Shown here piece after piece: positions 1 through 8,654 of a stretch of 64,000 bases of DNA. Both the position numbers and the translations under genes were made by a program. Source of the stretch: AE-B3B sp964543295 (GTDB lineage: Bacteria; Aerophobota; Aerophobia; Aerophobales; AE-B3A). Within the stretch, counting starts at the first letter, position 1, and each line of letters starts with the position of its first letter. The notes under the pieces were generated by a model. It saw only the letters and a list, made by a program, of their open reading frames with translations. It was not told where the DNA came from and did no database searches. The DNA lies in the NCBI GenBank assembly GCA_964543295.1, contig CAZIXA010000007.1, positions 1-64,000 of the forward strand, read 5' to 3'.

Positions 1-44
1 AGGTTTACTTCATAACAATTCAGAGAAATTATTGAAATTCCTAT
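1..44. repeat. 44-bp dispersed repeat, copy A
   Basis: The first 44 bases recur in the same orientation at 19497-19540 with three mismatches. This copy lies just 3' of rpsZ, in the direction of transcription, at the window edge. The other copy lies between secE and tRNA-Trp. Both are intergenic sites in the ribosomal superoperon. No ORF or obvious hairpin is present, and the function is unknown. Confidence 0.8.
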
Positions 45-48
45 GCCT

Positions 49-70
49 CTAAATACTATTCACTAACGAC
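49..70. repeat. 22-bp inverted dispersed repeat, copy A
   Basis: This 22-base stretch is present as an exact reverse complement at 21215-21236, next to tRNA-Thr. The motif ATTCACTA recurs just downstream at about 73-80, so the site looks like a small tandem array. The two copies bracket the tuf-to-rpsZ block in opposite orientation. Confidence 0.7.
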
Positions 71-88
71 TATTCACTATTTAGGTCC

Positions 89-274
89 TTACCAGCTGGC
101 CTTTTTGACCCCGGGCAGAACCCCACTGTGAACCAGGTGACGAAAGCAAATTCGGCAGAGGGCAAATTTTCTTAGGTAACCTCTAGGCCGGCCACAAATT
201 TGGCAGCGATTATGTGTACGGACCTTAAATTTTGGTTTTTTTTTTGCTTTTTCCACTAAGGCCTTTTTTGCCAT
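89..274 (-). CDS. rpsZ: 30S ribosomal protein S14, zinc-binding type
   Basis: A 61-residue S14 of the short, zinc-ribbon type, which binds 16S rRNA in the 30S head. The CQIC and CRIC pairs at about residues 24-27 and 40-43 are the four zinc ligands, and the length matches the S14 type Z family. It follows rplE by 33 bases at the distal end of the part of the S10-spc operon seen here; rpsH would be expected beyond base 1. Confidence 0.97.
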   Translation of the reverse strand: MAKKALVEKAKKKPKFKVRTHNRCQICGRPRGYLRKFALCRICFRHLVHSGVLPGVKKASW

Positions 275-307
275 TGGCCCAATATTCTCCCTTTCCTCAA
301 TCCAGAT

Positions 308-880
308 CTAGGCTTCTATATTGCTAGAACTCAACGAAGCTTCCTTTTTAAAGGGCATACCCAGATAAGCTAGAAGCTGCCTGGCTTCCTCATCTTTTTT
401 GGCGCTGGTTACTATGGTTATGGATAAACCCTGAATCTTCACTACTTCCTTATACTCCAGTTCAGGAAAAACTAATTGTTCTTGCAAACCCAGAGTAAAA
501 TTACCCCTCCCATCGAATTGATTTGCAGAAATCCCTTGAAAATCTCTGATTCTAGGTATAGCTAGATTAAACAACCTATCCAAGAATTCGTACATTTTCT
601 CTCCTCTAAGAGTAACCTTACAGCCTATGGACATACCTTCTCTTAAGGAAAATCCAGCGATGGACTTTTTAGCTTTGCTAACAATGGGCTGCTGTCCACT
701 GATCAAAGCAAGACTCTTTTTAGCCGCATCAAGAGATTTTGAATCCGTCTTAGCATCACTTACTCCCATATTAAGACAAACCTTCTCCACCTTGGGAACT
801 GCCAGGGAGTTCTTATAACCAAATTTTTTCATCATCAAAGGAACAACATTTTCTTTGTATAATTTCTTTAATCTAGACAT
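308..880 (-). CDS. rplE: 50S ribosomal protein L5
   Basis: L5 binds 5S rRNA and contacts the P-site tRNA in the central protuberance. The ORF carries the family's GFSLREG and RIRDFQG stretches and the usual C-terminal SITIVTSAKKDEEARQLL region. At 190 residues it is slightly longer than the usual ~180 because of a short serine-rich C-terminal tail. It starts one base after the rplX stop. Confidence 0.97.
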   Translation of the reverse strand: MSRLKKLYKENVVPLMMKKFGYKNSLAVPKVEKVCLNMGVSDAKTDSKSLDAAKKSLALISGQQPIVSKAKKSIAGFSLREGMSIGCKVTLRGEKMYEFLDRLFNLAIPRIRDFQGISANQFDGRGNFTLGLQEQLVFPELEYKEVVKIQGLSITIVTSAKKDEEARQLLAYLGMPFKKEASLSSSNIEA

Positions 881-881
881 C

Positions 882-1208
882 TTAATCTATTACTTCTCCA
901 CACTTTTTACAAAATCGTAATTTTTCTTGTTCTCTTGGCGATTTTCGCAGAACCCTCACTCCTATCCTAGTTGTTTTCCCGCACCTTGGACATATGAGCA
1001 TTACCTTGCTACTAAAAATGGGGGCTTCCTTTTCAACTATTCCACTCTCCTGGCCTCTTCGAGTAGGTCTAACATGTCTTTTGATAATATTAACTCCCTC
1101 AACAACCAGTTTACTTTCCTTAGGGATCTTTTGAATTACCTTACCTCGTTTTTCTTTATCTTTGCCAGACACGACCACGATTTCGTCACCCATTTTTATC
1201 TTCAACAT
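882..1208 (-). CDS. rplX: 50S ribosomal protein L24
   Basis: L24 is an assembly initiator for the 50S subunit. The N-terminal KOW motif (GDEIVVVSGKDKEKRGKV) is clear, followed by the NIIKRHVRPT segment. The C-terminus has CPRC and CKKC pairs that look like a zinc ribbon, as in several bacterial L24 proteins. It lies between rplN and rplE in the standard spc order. Confidence 0.97.
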   Translation of the reverse strand: MLKIKMGDEIVVVSGKDKEKRGKVIQKIPKESKLVVEGVNIIKRHVRPTRRGQESGIVEKEAPIFSSKVMLICPRCGKTTRIGVRVLRKSPREQEKLRFCKKCGEVID

Positions 1209-1221
1209 GTCTCTTCCTATT

Positions 1222-1590
1222 TCATAGAACTTCCGGAGCCAGGGAAATTATCTTCATGAAATTCTTTCCCCGCAGTTCCCGGGTTACAGGGCCAAAAATC
1301 CTTGTTCCACGTGGATTTCCTGCTGCATCAATCAATACCCCGGCATTATCGTCAAATCTTATATACGAGCCATCTGGGCGACGTATTTCTTTTTTCGTCC
1401 GAACCACCACCGCCCTGACTACCTCACCTTTTTTTACTTCAGTATTAGGTAGAGCCTTTTTTACCGAGGCTATTATTACATCTCCTATCCGAGCATAGCG
1501 CCTGGCGGAACCTCCCATTACCCTTATGCACATTATTTTTTTTGCACCGGTATTGTCAGCAACTGTCAGTTGCGTTTGGAGTTGAATCAT
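1222..1590 (-). CDS. rplN: 50S ribosomal protein L14
   Basis: L14 sits at the subunit interface. The 122-residue ORF starts MIQLQTQLTVADNTGAKK and contains the conserved GGSARRYARIGD and NPRGTRIFGPVTREL segments. Its start codon overlaps the rpsQ stop (ATGA-type overlap at 1587-1590), indicating translational coupling. Confidence 0.98.
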   Translation of the reverse strand: MIQLQTQLTVADNTGAKKIMCIRVMGGSARRYARIGDVIIASVKKALPNTEVKKGEVVRAVVVRTKKEIRRPDGSYIRFDDNAGVLIDAAGNPRGTRIFGPVTRELRGKNFMKIISLAPEVL

Positions 1591-1847
1591 TTCGCCATCT
1601 CTTTCCTCACCAAGACCTCAGTCACTCGCCAACGCTTGTCTTTACTTAGAGGTCTGGTTTCTGCTACTTTCACCACATCTCCTTTTCGGCATAAGTTCTT
1701 TTCATCATGAGCTTTTACTTTTTTTCTCTTCTTTATCCTTTTTCCATAAAAGGAATGGGCAAATTCACGGCTAATCATAACCACCACCGTCTTATCCATT
1801 TTATCACTCATTACCTCACCCACTCTTTCCTTGGTATTCTTCCTCAA
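1587..1847 (-). CDS. rpsQ: 30S ribosomal protein S17
   Basis: S17 is a primary 16S rRNA binder with an OB fold. The conserved GEVMSDKMDKTVVVMI and FAHSFYGKRIKKRKKVKAHDE segments are present, and the 86-residue length is normal. It lies between rpmC and rplN as in the usual S10 operon order. Confidence 0.97.
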   Translation of the reverse strand: MRKNTKERVGEVMSDKMDKTVVVMISREFAHSFYGKRIKKRKKVKAHDEKNLCRKGDVVKVAETRPLSKDKRWRVTEVLVRKEMAK

Positions 1848-1863
1848 GTTCCCCTCACCTTTA

Positions 1864-2046
1864 TCATTTCTCAGAAAGCAACGTCTTTACCCTAGCTATG
1901 GTTTTTCTCACTTTTCTGATTTGAGCCGGATTTGCCGTTCTTCCCTGGGCTGCTTGTACTCTTAAACTAAATAACTCGGCCTTAAGCTCTTTAAAACGCT
2001 GAAAAAGATCTCCCCGGGATAAATCTCTCAGTTCCTCAATTTTCAC
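1864..2046 (-). CDS. rpmC: 50S ribosomal protein L29
   Basis: L29 is a small two-helix protein near the exit tunnel. The 60-residue ORF has the family's LKAELFSLRVQAAQGRTANP segment and a typical basic C-terminal helix. Its start overlaps the end of rplP by four bases (2043-2046). Confidence 0.96.
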   Translation of the reverse strand: MKIEELRDLSRGDLFQRFKELKAELFSLRVQAAQGRTANPAQIRKVRKTIARVKTLLSEK

Positions 2047-2465
2047 AGTAAACCCCCATAGGAAGAGATAACCTTTGTCTTAAGGGGAAGTTTGTGGGAA
2101 GCTAAACGAAAGGCTTTCTCGGCTGTCCCACTCTCCACTCCTCCAAGTTCAAACATAATTCTTCCTGGCTTAACCGGCGCTACCCAGAAATCGGGTTCCC
2201 CTTTACCCTTTCCCATTCGAGTTTCCAAAGGTTTCTTTGTAACAACTTTGTCAGGAAAAATTCTGATCCAGAGCCGTCCTTGATGTCCTATAGCGCGGAC
2301 TATAGTAACTCTACTGGCTTCTATCTGACGAGCAGTTATCCAACCAACTTGTTGAGCTACCAAACCATATTCGCCAAAATTCAATCTTGTCCCTTGCGAG
2401 GCCTTACCTTTTAAACTGCCCTTTTGGCTTTTTCTATATTTAACTCTCTTCGGCTGCAGTCTCAC
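2043..2465 (-). CDS. rplP: 50S ribosomal protein L16
   Basis: L16 organises the A-site region of the 50S subunit. Conserved PKRVKYRK, FGEYGLVA and RMGKGKG segments are present. The probable start is GTG at 2465, nine bases after an AAGGAGA Shine-Dalgarno; it lies within the last 26 bases of rpsC. A CTG two codons further in would match the family N-terminus more closely, so the exact start is uncertain. Confidence 0.97.
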   Translation of the reverse strand: MRLQPKRVKYRKSQKGSLKGKASQGTRLNFGEYGLVAQQVGWITARQIEASRVTIVRAIGHQGRLWIRIFPDKVVTKKPLETRMGKGKGEPDFWVAPVKPGRIMFELGGVESGTAEKAFRLASHKLPLKTKVISSYGGLL

Positions 2466-3117
2466 TTTCGAATTTCTCCTTCCTCAAGGCAGGCAAAACC
2501 TCTCCCTTGCATATCCATACTTTCACTCCAATGCACCCATAAGTGGTATGAGCGGTGGCAACCCCATAATCGATATCTGCCCGTAAGGTATGTAAAGGAA
2601 CTCTCCCCTCCTTCATCCACTCAGTCCTAGCTATCTCTGCTCCAGCAATCCTTCCTTTGCAGGTAATCCTGACACCCTCTGCTCCAAGCTCCATTGTGCG
2701 GGAAATAGCTTGTCTCATGAGTCTTTTCGCTCCAATTCTTCTCTCCAACTGAAAGGCCATCCTTTCGGCAACCAATTGGGCATCTAAGTCGGGCTGATTT
2801 ATCTCCTCGACATTCAGGAAGACCTTTCCGTCTATTATCAACCGTTCCAGCTCCTCTCTTGTCTTCTCGATAGCCTCACCTTTTCTACCAATAATTATGC
2901 CAGGACGAGCAGCAAAGATATTTACCCTTACTTTATTCACAGCTCTCTCTATCATAATTTTTGAAATATTAGCCCTTTTGAACTTCTCTTTAATAAAATT
3001 GCGGATCTTAAGGTCCTCCTGAAGACGCAAGGCATAGTCTTTTTCTTCATACCACCGACTCTTCCAATTCTTAACTATTCCCAGTCTGAATCCTTCCGGG
3101 TTAACCTTTTGTCCCAC
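2440..3117 (-). CDS. rpsC: 30S ribosomal protein S3
   Basis: S3 has an N-terminal KH domain (GRKGEAIEKTREELERL) and a C-terminal S3 domain (GAEGVRITCKGRIAGAEIARTEW). It lines the mRNA entry tunnel. I place the start at GTG 3117, giving VGQKVNPEGFR and 225 residues, because GAGGAG lies seven bases upstream; the longer ATG frame from 3132 adds residues not found in the family. The start lies inside the last 17 bases of rplV. Confidence 0.96.
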   Translation of the reverse strand: MGQKVNPEGFRLGIVKNWKSRWYEEKDYALRLQEDLKIRNFIKEKFKRANISKIMIERAVNKVRVNIFAARPGIIIGRKGEAIEKTREELERLIIDGKVFLNVEEINQPDLDAQLVAERMAFQLERRIGAKRLMRQAISRTMELGAEGVRITCKGRIAGAEIARTEWMKEGRVPLHTLRADIDYGVATAHTTYGCIGVKVWICKGEVLPALRKEKFESETAAEES

Positions 3118-3451
3118 TCTCAAACTCCTCAAGAATTATGGTAATGTGCGAACTCCTTCGTTTCATTAAATCAGCTCTACCTCTAGCTCTCGGCTTCGTT
3201 CTCTTTAAAGTAGGTCCTTTACCAACCAGAGCCTTTTTAACGTAAAGCCTATCTAAATTTAATCCAAAATTATTCTTAGCATTGGCTAAAGCCGAGTTTA
3301 AGACTTTTGTTACTTCCTCGACAGTACCTTTTCTGGTAAAATTCAAAATTTCTACCGCCTCTCCTGCAGGTTTACCTTGGATAAGGTCGGTAACCTTTTT
3401 TACTTTTAAAGGGGATACCCGACTATATTTTGCAACTGCTTTCACTTCCAT
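3101..3451 (-). CDS. rplV: 50S ribosomal protein L22
   Basis: L22 lines the peptide exit tunnel. The N-terminal AKYSRVSPLKVKKVTDLIQG and the GPTLKRTKPRARGRADLM hairpin region match the family. The length is 116 residues. The Shine-Dalgarno and start codon of rpsC are embedded in its last codons. Confidence 0.97.
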   Translation of the reverse strand: MEVKAVAKYSRVSPLKVKKVTDLIQGKPAGEAVEILNFTRKGTVEEVTKVLNSALANAKNNFGLNLDRLYVKKALVGKGPTLKRTKPRARGRADLMKRRSSHITIILEEFESGTKG

Positions 3452-3469
3452 TTAAAACCTTAGGCCGTC

Positions 3470-3754
3470 TTATTTCGGTGCTATAGTTCTTTTTGTATGT
3501 GCTCCGTGATGATCAAACTTCCGGGTAGGGGCAAATTCACCTAATTTATGTCCCACCATGTCCTCAGTGATATAAACTTGATGAAAATCCCTCCCATTAT
3601 GAACAGCCACGGTATAACCCACAAAATCAGGGACAATCATGGACCTACGGGACCACGTCTTTATGGGCTTTTTTGTCCCTTCTTTGTTCATTCTCTCCAC
3701 CTTTTTCAGAAGGGATGGCTCTACGTATGGACCCTTCTTGATACTCCGCCCCAT
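3470..3754 (-). CDS. rpsS: 30S ribosomal protein S19
   Basis: S19 lies in the 30S head and contacts A-site tRNA. The ORF begins MGRSIKKGPYVEPSLLKK and holds the SRRSMIVPDFVGYTVAVHNG and HKLGEFAPTR segments. The length of 94 residues is normal, and rplB is immediately upstream. Confidence 0.98.
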   Translation of the reverse strand: MGRSIKKGPYVEPSLLKKVERMNKEGTKKPIKTWSRRSMIVPDFVGYTVAVHNGRDFHQVYITEDMVGHKLGEFAPTRKFDHHGAHTKRTIAPK

Positions 3755-3767
3755 TCTCCTACCTCCA

Positions 3768-4598
3768 TTATCTCTTCTTCCTCCCTTGAATAATTAGCCT
3801 ATCTGAGAATTTCTTTTTTCTCCTAGTTTTTGCCCCCTTGGTGGGTTTTCCCCAAGGAGTTACTGGATGCCTTCCGGGGCCACTACGTCCTTCACCTCCT
3901 CCGTGGGGATGATCTACAGGGTTCATGGCCACTCCTCGAACCCCTGGACGTCGACCCAACCACCTAGATCTGCCAGCTTTACCTCCCTGAATATTCTCGT
4001 GCTCTACATTTCCCACCTGACCCAGAGTAGCTTTACACTCCAGAGGAATCACCCTCACCTCCCCCGAGGGAAGCTTCACCTGACCATATTTTCCTTCCTT
4101 GCTTAAAAGTTGAGCATTTGTGCCTGCAGAACGAACTAACTGAGCTCCCCTTCCCGGCTTTAACTCAACATTATGAATTTGACTCCCTTCAGGGATCTCC
4201 CGCAAGGTAAGCGTATTCCCATTCTTTAAAGGTGCCTCTTTTCCTGAAATAATCTCGTCGCCCACTTTCAAGCCCTTGGGAGCAATAATATATCTTTTTT
4301 CTCCATCTTTATAGTGAAGTAGAGCAATTCTGGCAGACCTGTTGGGATCATATTCAACGGAAGCGACATAACCCAGTATTCCATCTTTGTCTCTCTTAAA
4401 ATCAATTATGCGGTACTTTCTTTTGGTTCCACCCCCTTTGTGTCTAATACTAATTCTACCCTGATTGTTTCTACCCCCTTTCCTTTTCAAACTGTGGGTG
4501 AGACTTTTCTCGGGCTTGTCTTTAGTAATCTCCGAAAAATAATAGCCACTTCTACCTCTTTTCCCAGGCGAAGTGGGCCTGTAGATCTTAACTGCCAT
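3768..4598 (-). CDS. rplB: 50S ribosomal protein L2
   Basis: L2 is needed for subunit association and peptidyl transfer. The C-terminal MNPVDHPHGGGEGRS signature with its conserved histidine is intact, as is the N-terminal RNA-binding OB fold. At 276 residues it has the normal length. It ends one base before rpsS's spacer and starts two bases after the rplW stop. Confidence 0.98.
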   Translation of the reverse strand: MAVKIYRPTSPGKRGRSGYYFSEITKDKPEKSLTHSLKRKGGRNNQGRISIRHKGGGTKRKYRIIDFKRDKDGILGYVASVEYDPNRSARIALLHYKDGEKRYIIAPKGLKVGDEIISGKEAPLKNGNTLTLREIPEGSQIHNVELKPGRGAQLVRSAGTNAQLLSKEGKYGQVKLPSGEVRVIPLECKATLGQVGNVEHENIQGGKAGRSRWLGRRPGVRGVAMNPVDHPHGGGEGRSGPGRHPVTPWGKPTKGAKTRRKKKFSDRLIIQGRKKR

Positions 4599-4599
4599 A

Positions 4600-4890
4600 C
4601 TATACTCCTAACTCCTCTATAGTCTCTCCTTCTTTCAACCTTATGATGGCTTTCTTCCAGTTAGGCGTTTTACCAATCACTCGGCCTCGCCATCTCTTCC
4701 TTTTTCCCTTAACCCACATGGTTCTCACTCTATCTACTCTCACTTTGAACAGCTCTTCTACTGCCTTTTTTATCTCCACTTTACCCGAGGTCGGAGAAAC
4801 TTTAAACAAATACTTGTTATCCTTTAAAAGTTGTGTCCCCTTCTCTGAGACTACAGGAGATAAGATAATGTCCTCAGGAAGCTTATTCAT
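4600..4890 (-). CDS. rplW: 50S ribosomal protein L23
   Basis: L23 lies at the exit tunnel and is the docking site for trigger factor and SRP. The ILSPVVSEKGTQLL N-terminus and the VDRVRTMWVKGKRKR segment match the family. It overlaps rplD by eight bases. Confidence 0.97.
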   Translation of the reverse strand: MNKLPEDIILSPVVSEKGTQLLKDNKYLFKVSPTSGKVEIKKAVEELFKVRVDRVRTMWVKGKRKRWRGRVIGKTPNWKKAIIRLKEGETIEELGV

Positions 4891-5515
4891 CTTTTTTCTT
4901 TAATCTCTCCACTATGTGTACTAAGGCACCCTTGGTGATACATATATTTTTGTGGGAAAGAATGTCATATGCACTGAGACAGAAAGCAGGAGATAGACGC
5001 AGATTTTTTAAATTGGAAGCGGATCTTATTATCTTCTCGTTTGGCTCCTCCAAAACAAGTAAGGTTTTCCCTTTTAAGGAAAGTGATTGCAGAAATTCTG
5101 CCATCTCCTTGGTCTTTCCATTTTTTATAGAAATCCGATTCAGAATAATCAACCCTCCTTCCCTAATTTTCTTTCTTAGACTCGATTTTAGAGCTATCTT
5201 TTTCATCTTCTGAGGGAAATGATATCGGAAGTTTCTTGGCTTTGGTCCAAAGACAACTCCTCCACCTACCCAGAGAGGTGAGCGTCTGCTACCCGCTCTA
5301 GCTCTTCCCGTGCCTTTCTGAATCCACGGTTTTCTTCCTCCTCCTCTCACTTCAGCACGTGATTTTGTGGAAGCTGTACCCTGTCGATGACTGGCCCTGT
5401 AAGCTAGCACCGCCTCCCTCAAAACAGAAGATTTGATTTCGCCCTCAAAGATATCTCCATCCAGAGAAAGAACTTCAACTTCTTTCCCTTCCATGTTATA
5501 AACTTTTATTTCCAT
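4883..5515 (-). CDS. rplD: 50S ribosomal protein L4
   Basis: L4 lines the exit tunnel and in some bacteria represses its own operon. The RQGTASTKSRAEVRGGGRKP and GTGRARAGSRRSPLW signature segments are intact. The length of 210 residues is normal. It starts three bases after the rplC stop. Confidence 0.97.
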   Translation of the reverse strand: MEIKVYNMEGKEVEVLSLDGDIFEGEIKSSVLREAVLAYRASHRQGTASTKSRAEVRGGGRKPWIQKGTGRARAGSRRSPLWVGGGVVFGPKPRNFRYHFPQKMKKIALKSSLRKKIREGGLIILNRISIKNGKTKEMAEFLQSLSLKGKTLLVLEEPNEKIIRSASNLKNLRLSPAFCLSAYDILSHKNICITKGALVHIVERLKKKDE

Positions 5516-5518
5516 TGA

Positions 5519-6145
5519 TCAATTCTCTGTGCCTTTTATAGCTACGAAACCCCCTTTCCTCCCTGGTAGACTACCTTTAATCAAGAGGAGATTGAGTTTC
5601 TCGTCTATCTTTACTAGCTTCAAATTACGGGCGGTTACCTTCTCTGATCCCATCCTCCCTGGCATTTTCTTTCCCTTAAATACCCGAGAAGGATCGGAAG
5701 AGGCTCCTATGGAACCGGGTCGGCGGTGCCACTGTTTTGCTCCGTGAGAAGCAGGACCACCCTTAAAGCCGTATCTCTTCACCACACCTGCAAATCCCTT
5801 TCCTTTTGATACACCAGCAACATCTACTAGGTCGCCCTCCTTTAAAACGCCAACTTTGATCATATCCCCTACCTTTAAACCACCAATATCCTCCACCCTA
5901 AACTCTTTTAAACACCTACGCGGGGAAACTTTTGCCTTTCTAAAATGTCCTGACTTCGGCTTATTAACGCGAGTTTCCTTCACCTCTTCAAAGCCTAACT
6001 GAACTGCATTGTAGCCATCTTTTTCTTTAACCTTTATCTGCACCACTATACACGGTCCAGCCTCCACTACCGTCACCGGAACAAGACTATTGTCATCATA
6101 GATTTGACTCATGCCTATCTTTTTGCCCAGGATAACACGCATCAT
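5519..6145 (-). CDS. rplC: 50S ribosomal protein L3
   Basis: L3 is an early 50S assembly protein close to the peptidyl transferase centre. The GKKIGMSQIYDD N-terminus and the FKGGPASHGAKQWHRRPGSI signature (with the conserved glutamine region) are present. Two adjacent ATG codons (6145 and 6142) are possible starts; both overlap the rpsJ stop TGA. Confidence 0.97.
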   Translation of the reverse strand: MMRVILGKKIGMSQIYDDNSLVPVTVVEAGPCIVVQIKVKEKDGYNAVQLGFEEVKETRVNKPKSGHFRKAKVSPRRCLKEFRVEDIGGLKVGDMIKVGVLKEGDLVDVAGVSKGKGFAGVVKRYGFKGGPASHGAKQWHRRPGSIGASSDPSRVFKGKKMPGRMGSEKVTARNLKLVKIDEKLNLLLIKGSLPGRKGGFVAIKGTEN

Positions 6146-6450
6146 AACTTCACCTCTACGTGCACTCCGGTGGGAAGATTCATTCCCATTAAAGCATCCA
6201 CTGTCTTAGGATTGGACTCCAGAATGTCTATCAGTCTCTTATGAATTCGCATCTCAAATTGTTCTCGGGAGTCCTTGTGGGTATGAGGGCTCCGCGTCAC
6301 TGTGAACCTTGAGACCTTTGTCGGTAAAGGTATGGGCCCACATATTCTTGCTCCCGTTCTTTCTATGGTATCTATAATTCTCTTCACTGACTGATCTAGT
6401 ATCCTATGATCATAAGCCTTTAATTTAATCCTGATTCTCTGTTTGGCCAC
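6142..6450 (-). CDS. rpsJ: 30S ribosomal protein S10
   Basis: S10 (NusE) is a 30S head protein and also acts in antitermination with NusB. I place the start at GTG 6450, giving AKQRIRIKLKAYDH and 102 residues, because GAGGAG lies six bases upstream and this matches the family N-terminus. An in-frame ATG at 6504 would add 18 unrelated residues. The chosen start lies inside fusA, 26 bases before its stop ends, so S10 translation should be coupled to EF-G. Confidence 0.96.
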   Translation of the reverse strand: MAKQRIRIKLKAYDHRILDQSVKRIIDTIERTGARICGPIPLPTKVSRFTVTRSPHTHKDSREQFEMRIHKRLIDILESNPKTVDALMGMNLPTGVHVEVKL

Positions 6451-8524
6451 GCATAACTCCTCTTCCAATGATTTTCTCGGCTGCGTCAGAAGGTACCTCC
6501 TCATAATGAGAAAATTCTATATTAGGAATACCTCTTCCTTGAGTCATTGACCTCAGTTTAGTAATATATCTAAAAAGCTCGGCCAAGGGAACATAACCAC
6601 TGAGATAACGACTGTTATCTCTTGCCTCCATCTTGTAGATTCGACCTCGTCGGCTGGCGAGATCACCGATCACCTCACCCATAAAATCTTGGGGAACCCT
6701 CAGTTCTACCTTCATTATTGGTTCCAACAAATAAGGTTCCGCTTTCTGACATGCCTTTTTGAAAGCAATAAAAGCGGCCGTTTTAAAGGCAAACTCTGAG
6801 GAATCAACCGGATGATATGAACCATCGAGAACACTCACCTTAACATCGGTTAAAGGATAACCACTCAGTATTCCACTCGACATTACTTGTTTTATCCCCT
6901 TTTTTATGGAAGGCATAAACTCTTTGGGAATAACTCCTCCTTTGGTTTTATCTACAAATATCTCTTCTGCATCTTTCCTGGGTTCAACCTCAAGCCATAC
7001 ATCTCCATATTGACCTCTACCCCCGCTCTGATGTATATATTGACCTCGAGCCTGCGCTTTTTTCCTTATTGCCTCTTTGTAAGCTACCTTAGGCTTCCCT
7101 GCATCGACTCCTACTTTGAAATCATGTCGCAATCGCTCCAAGATAACTTCTAGGTGCAACTGGCCCATGCCCGAGATTACGATTTGCCCAGTCTCCTCAT
7201 CTTGACGGATCTTAAAAGTAGGATCCTCCTGAGTTAATTTAGACAATGAACTGGCTAATTTATCCTGATCCAAGCTAGTTTTAGGCTCAATAGCTACTGA
7301 AATCACAGGTTCAGTAAACTTCATCGCCTCAAAGATTAGGGGATGTTTTTCCTCACAAAGAGAATCTCCAGTATCTATCTCTCTTGGCCCTATAGCTGCT
7401 CCTATGTCTCCGGCAGAAATCTCTTCTCTGTCCTTTCGGTAGTTAGCATGCATCTCTAAAAGGCGAGCAATTCTCTCTTTTCGACACTTTGTGGAATTAT
7501 AAACCAACTGACCAACCTTTATTGTCCCCGAATAAACCCTGAAATAAGTTAACCTACCCATATATGGATCAGTTACTATCTTAAAAGCCAGGCCAGAAAA
7601 AGGCTGTTTAATGGAGGCGTATCTTTTCTCTTTCTTCCCACTCAGAGGATTTACGCCCACAACCGGTGGAACATCCAGGGGCGATGGCAGATAGTCTAAA
7701 ATGGCATCTAAAAGAAGTCTAGTTCCTTTATTTTTTAAGGCACTTCCACAAAAAACAGGAACTACCCGGTGACTCAAGGTTAGCTTTCTTACCTCTCTTT
7801 TGATCTCCCTTACTTCTAGACTTCCTTTTTCTAAAAACCTCTCCAGACAATCGTCATCGTTCTCGGTAATCTTTTCCAGTAAATGGTTATGCCAGTATGA
7901 AGCAACCTCCTCTAAGGAACAAGGAATTTCTTCGGTTAAGATTTTAGCCTCCAGGCCATCTCCGTGCCAAATTAAAGCCTTCATCTCGACCAGATCAACA
8001 ACCCCCCTAAAATTTTCTTCCTTTCCAATAGGTAATTGAAGGGGAAGAGGAACAAGTTCGAACTTTTGCTTAATAGAATCAATGACCCGGTAAAAATCGG
8101 CCCCCACTCTATCCATTTTGTTAACGAAGGTAAGACGTGGAATATTATAACGATTGGCCTGCCGCCAGACTGTTTCTGACTGAGGCTCTACTCCCTCTAC
8201 TCCACAAAAAATTATTACCCCTCCATCCAGCACCCTCAATGTCCTTTCTACCTCTACAGTAAAATCTACATGGCCGGGAGTATCAATAATATTAATGCGA
8301 TGATTTTTCCAGCTACAGGTAGTAGCAGCGGAGGTAATAGTAATCCCACGTTCTTTTTCCTGTTTCATCCAATCCATCACTGCTGTCCCCTCGTGCACCT
8401 CGCCTACCTTATGAATTTTTCCTGTATAGTAAAGGATACGTTCAGTAGTAGTTGTCTTCCCCGCATCTATGTGGGCAACTATACCAATATTTCTTACTTT
8501 GTCTAGAGAATGTTTAGGTTCCAT
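6425..8524 (-). CDS. fusA: Elongation factor G
   Basis: EF-G drives ribosomal translocation. The 699-residue ORF carries the GTPase motifs AHIDAGKTT, DTPGHVDF and NKMD near the N-terminus, and domain IV/V sequences such as GGRGQYGDVWLEVEP. It lies between rpsG and rpsJ; tuf is not here but at the head of the superoperon. Its 3' end holds the S10 ribosome-binding site. Confidence 0.98.
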   Translation of the reverse strand: MEPKHSLDKVRNIGIVAHIDAGKTTTTERILYYTGKIHKVGEVHEGTAVMDWMKQEKERGITITSAATTCSWKNHRINIIDTPGHVDFTVEVERTLRVLDGGVIIFCGVEGVEPQSETVWRQANRYNIPRLTFVNKMDRVGADFYRVIDSIKQKFELVPLPLQLPIGKEENFRGVVDLVEMKALIWHGDGLEAKILTEEIPCSLEEVASYWHNHLLEKITENDDDCLERFLEKGSLEVREIKREVRKLTLSHRVVPVFCGSALKNKGTRLLLDAILDYLPSPLDVPPVVGVNPLSGKKEKRYASIKQPFSGLAFKIVTDPYMGRLTYFRVYSGTIKVGQLVYNSTKCRKERIARLLEMHANYRKDREEISAGDIGAAIGPREIDTGDSLCEEKHPLIFEAMKFTEPVISVAIEPKTSLDQDKLASSLSKLTQEDPTFKIRQDEETGQIVISGMGQLHLEVILERLRHDFKVGVDAGKPKVAYKEAIRKKAQARGQYIHQSGGRGQYGDVWLEVEPRKDAEEIFVDKTKGGVIPKEFMPSIKKGIKQVMSSGILSGYPLTDVKVSVLDGSYHPVDSSEFAFKTAAFIAFKKACQKAEPYLLEPIMKVELRVPQDFMGEVIGDLASRRGRIYKMEARDNSRYLSGYVPLAELFRYITKLRSMTQGRGIPNIEFSHYEEVPSDAAEKIIGRGVMRGQTENQD

Positions 8525-8554
8525 CTGTCTATCCAGGTATTACTGTAACTTTTC

Positions 8555-8641
8555 AGCCACAGATTTACGCTGATATTTTTCTTTAAGAATAATATCTGTG
8601 ATCTCTTTGTGTTTTATACCTATCTGTGTTCATCTGTGGCT
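8555..8641. repeat. Imperfect inverted repeat in the rpsG-fusA gap
   Basis: The 130-base rpsG-fusA gap holds an inverted repeat with arms at 8555-8575 and 8621-8641. The outer ten bases (AGCCACAGAT) pair perfectly, and about 16 of 21 positions pair overall. ATCTGTG-type units occur three times inside. It resembles the dispersed CACAGAT intergenic repeats I know from other bacterial genomes. In the transcript it would form a long stem-loop between the S7 and EF-G genes. Confidence 0.7.
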
Positions 8642-8654
8642 AAATAATAATATT

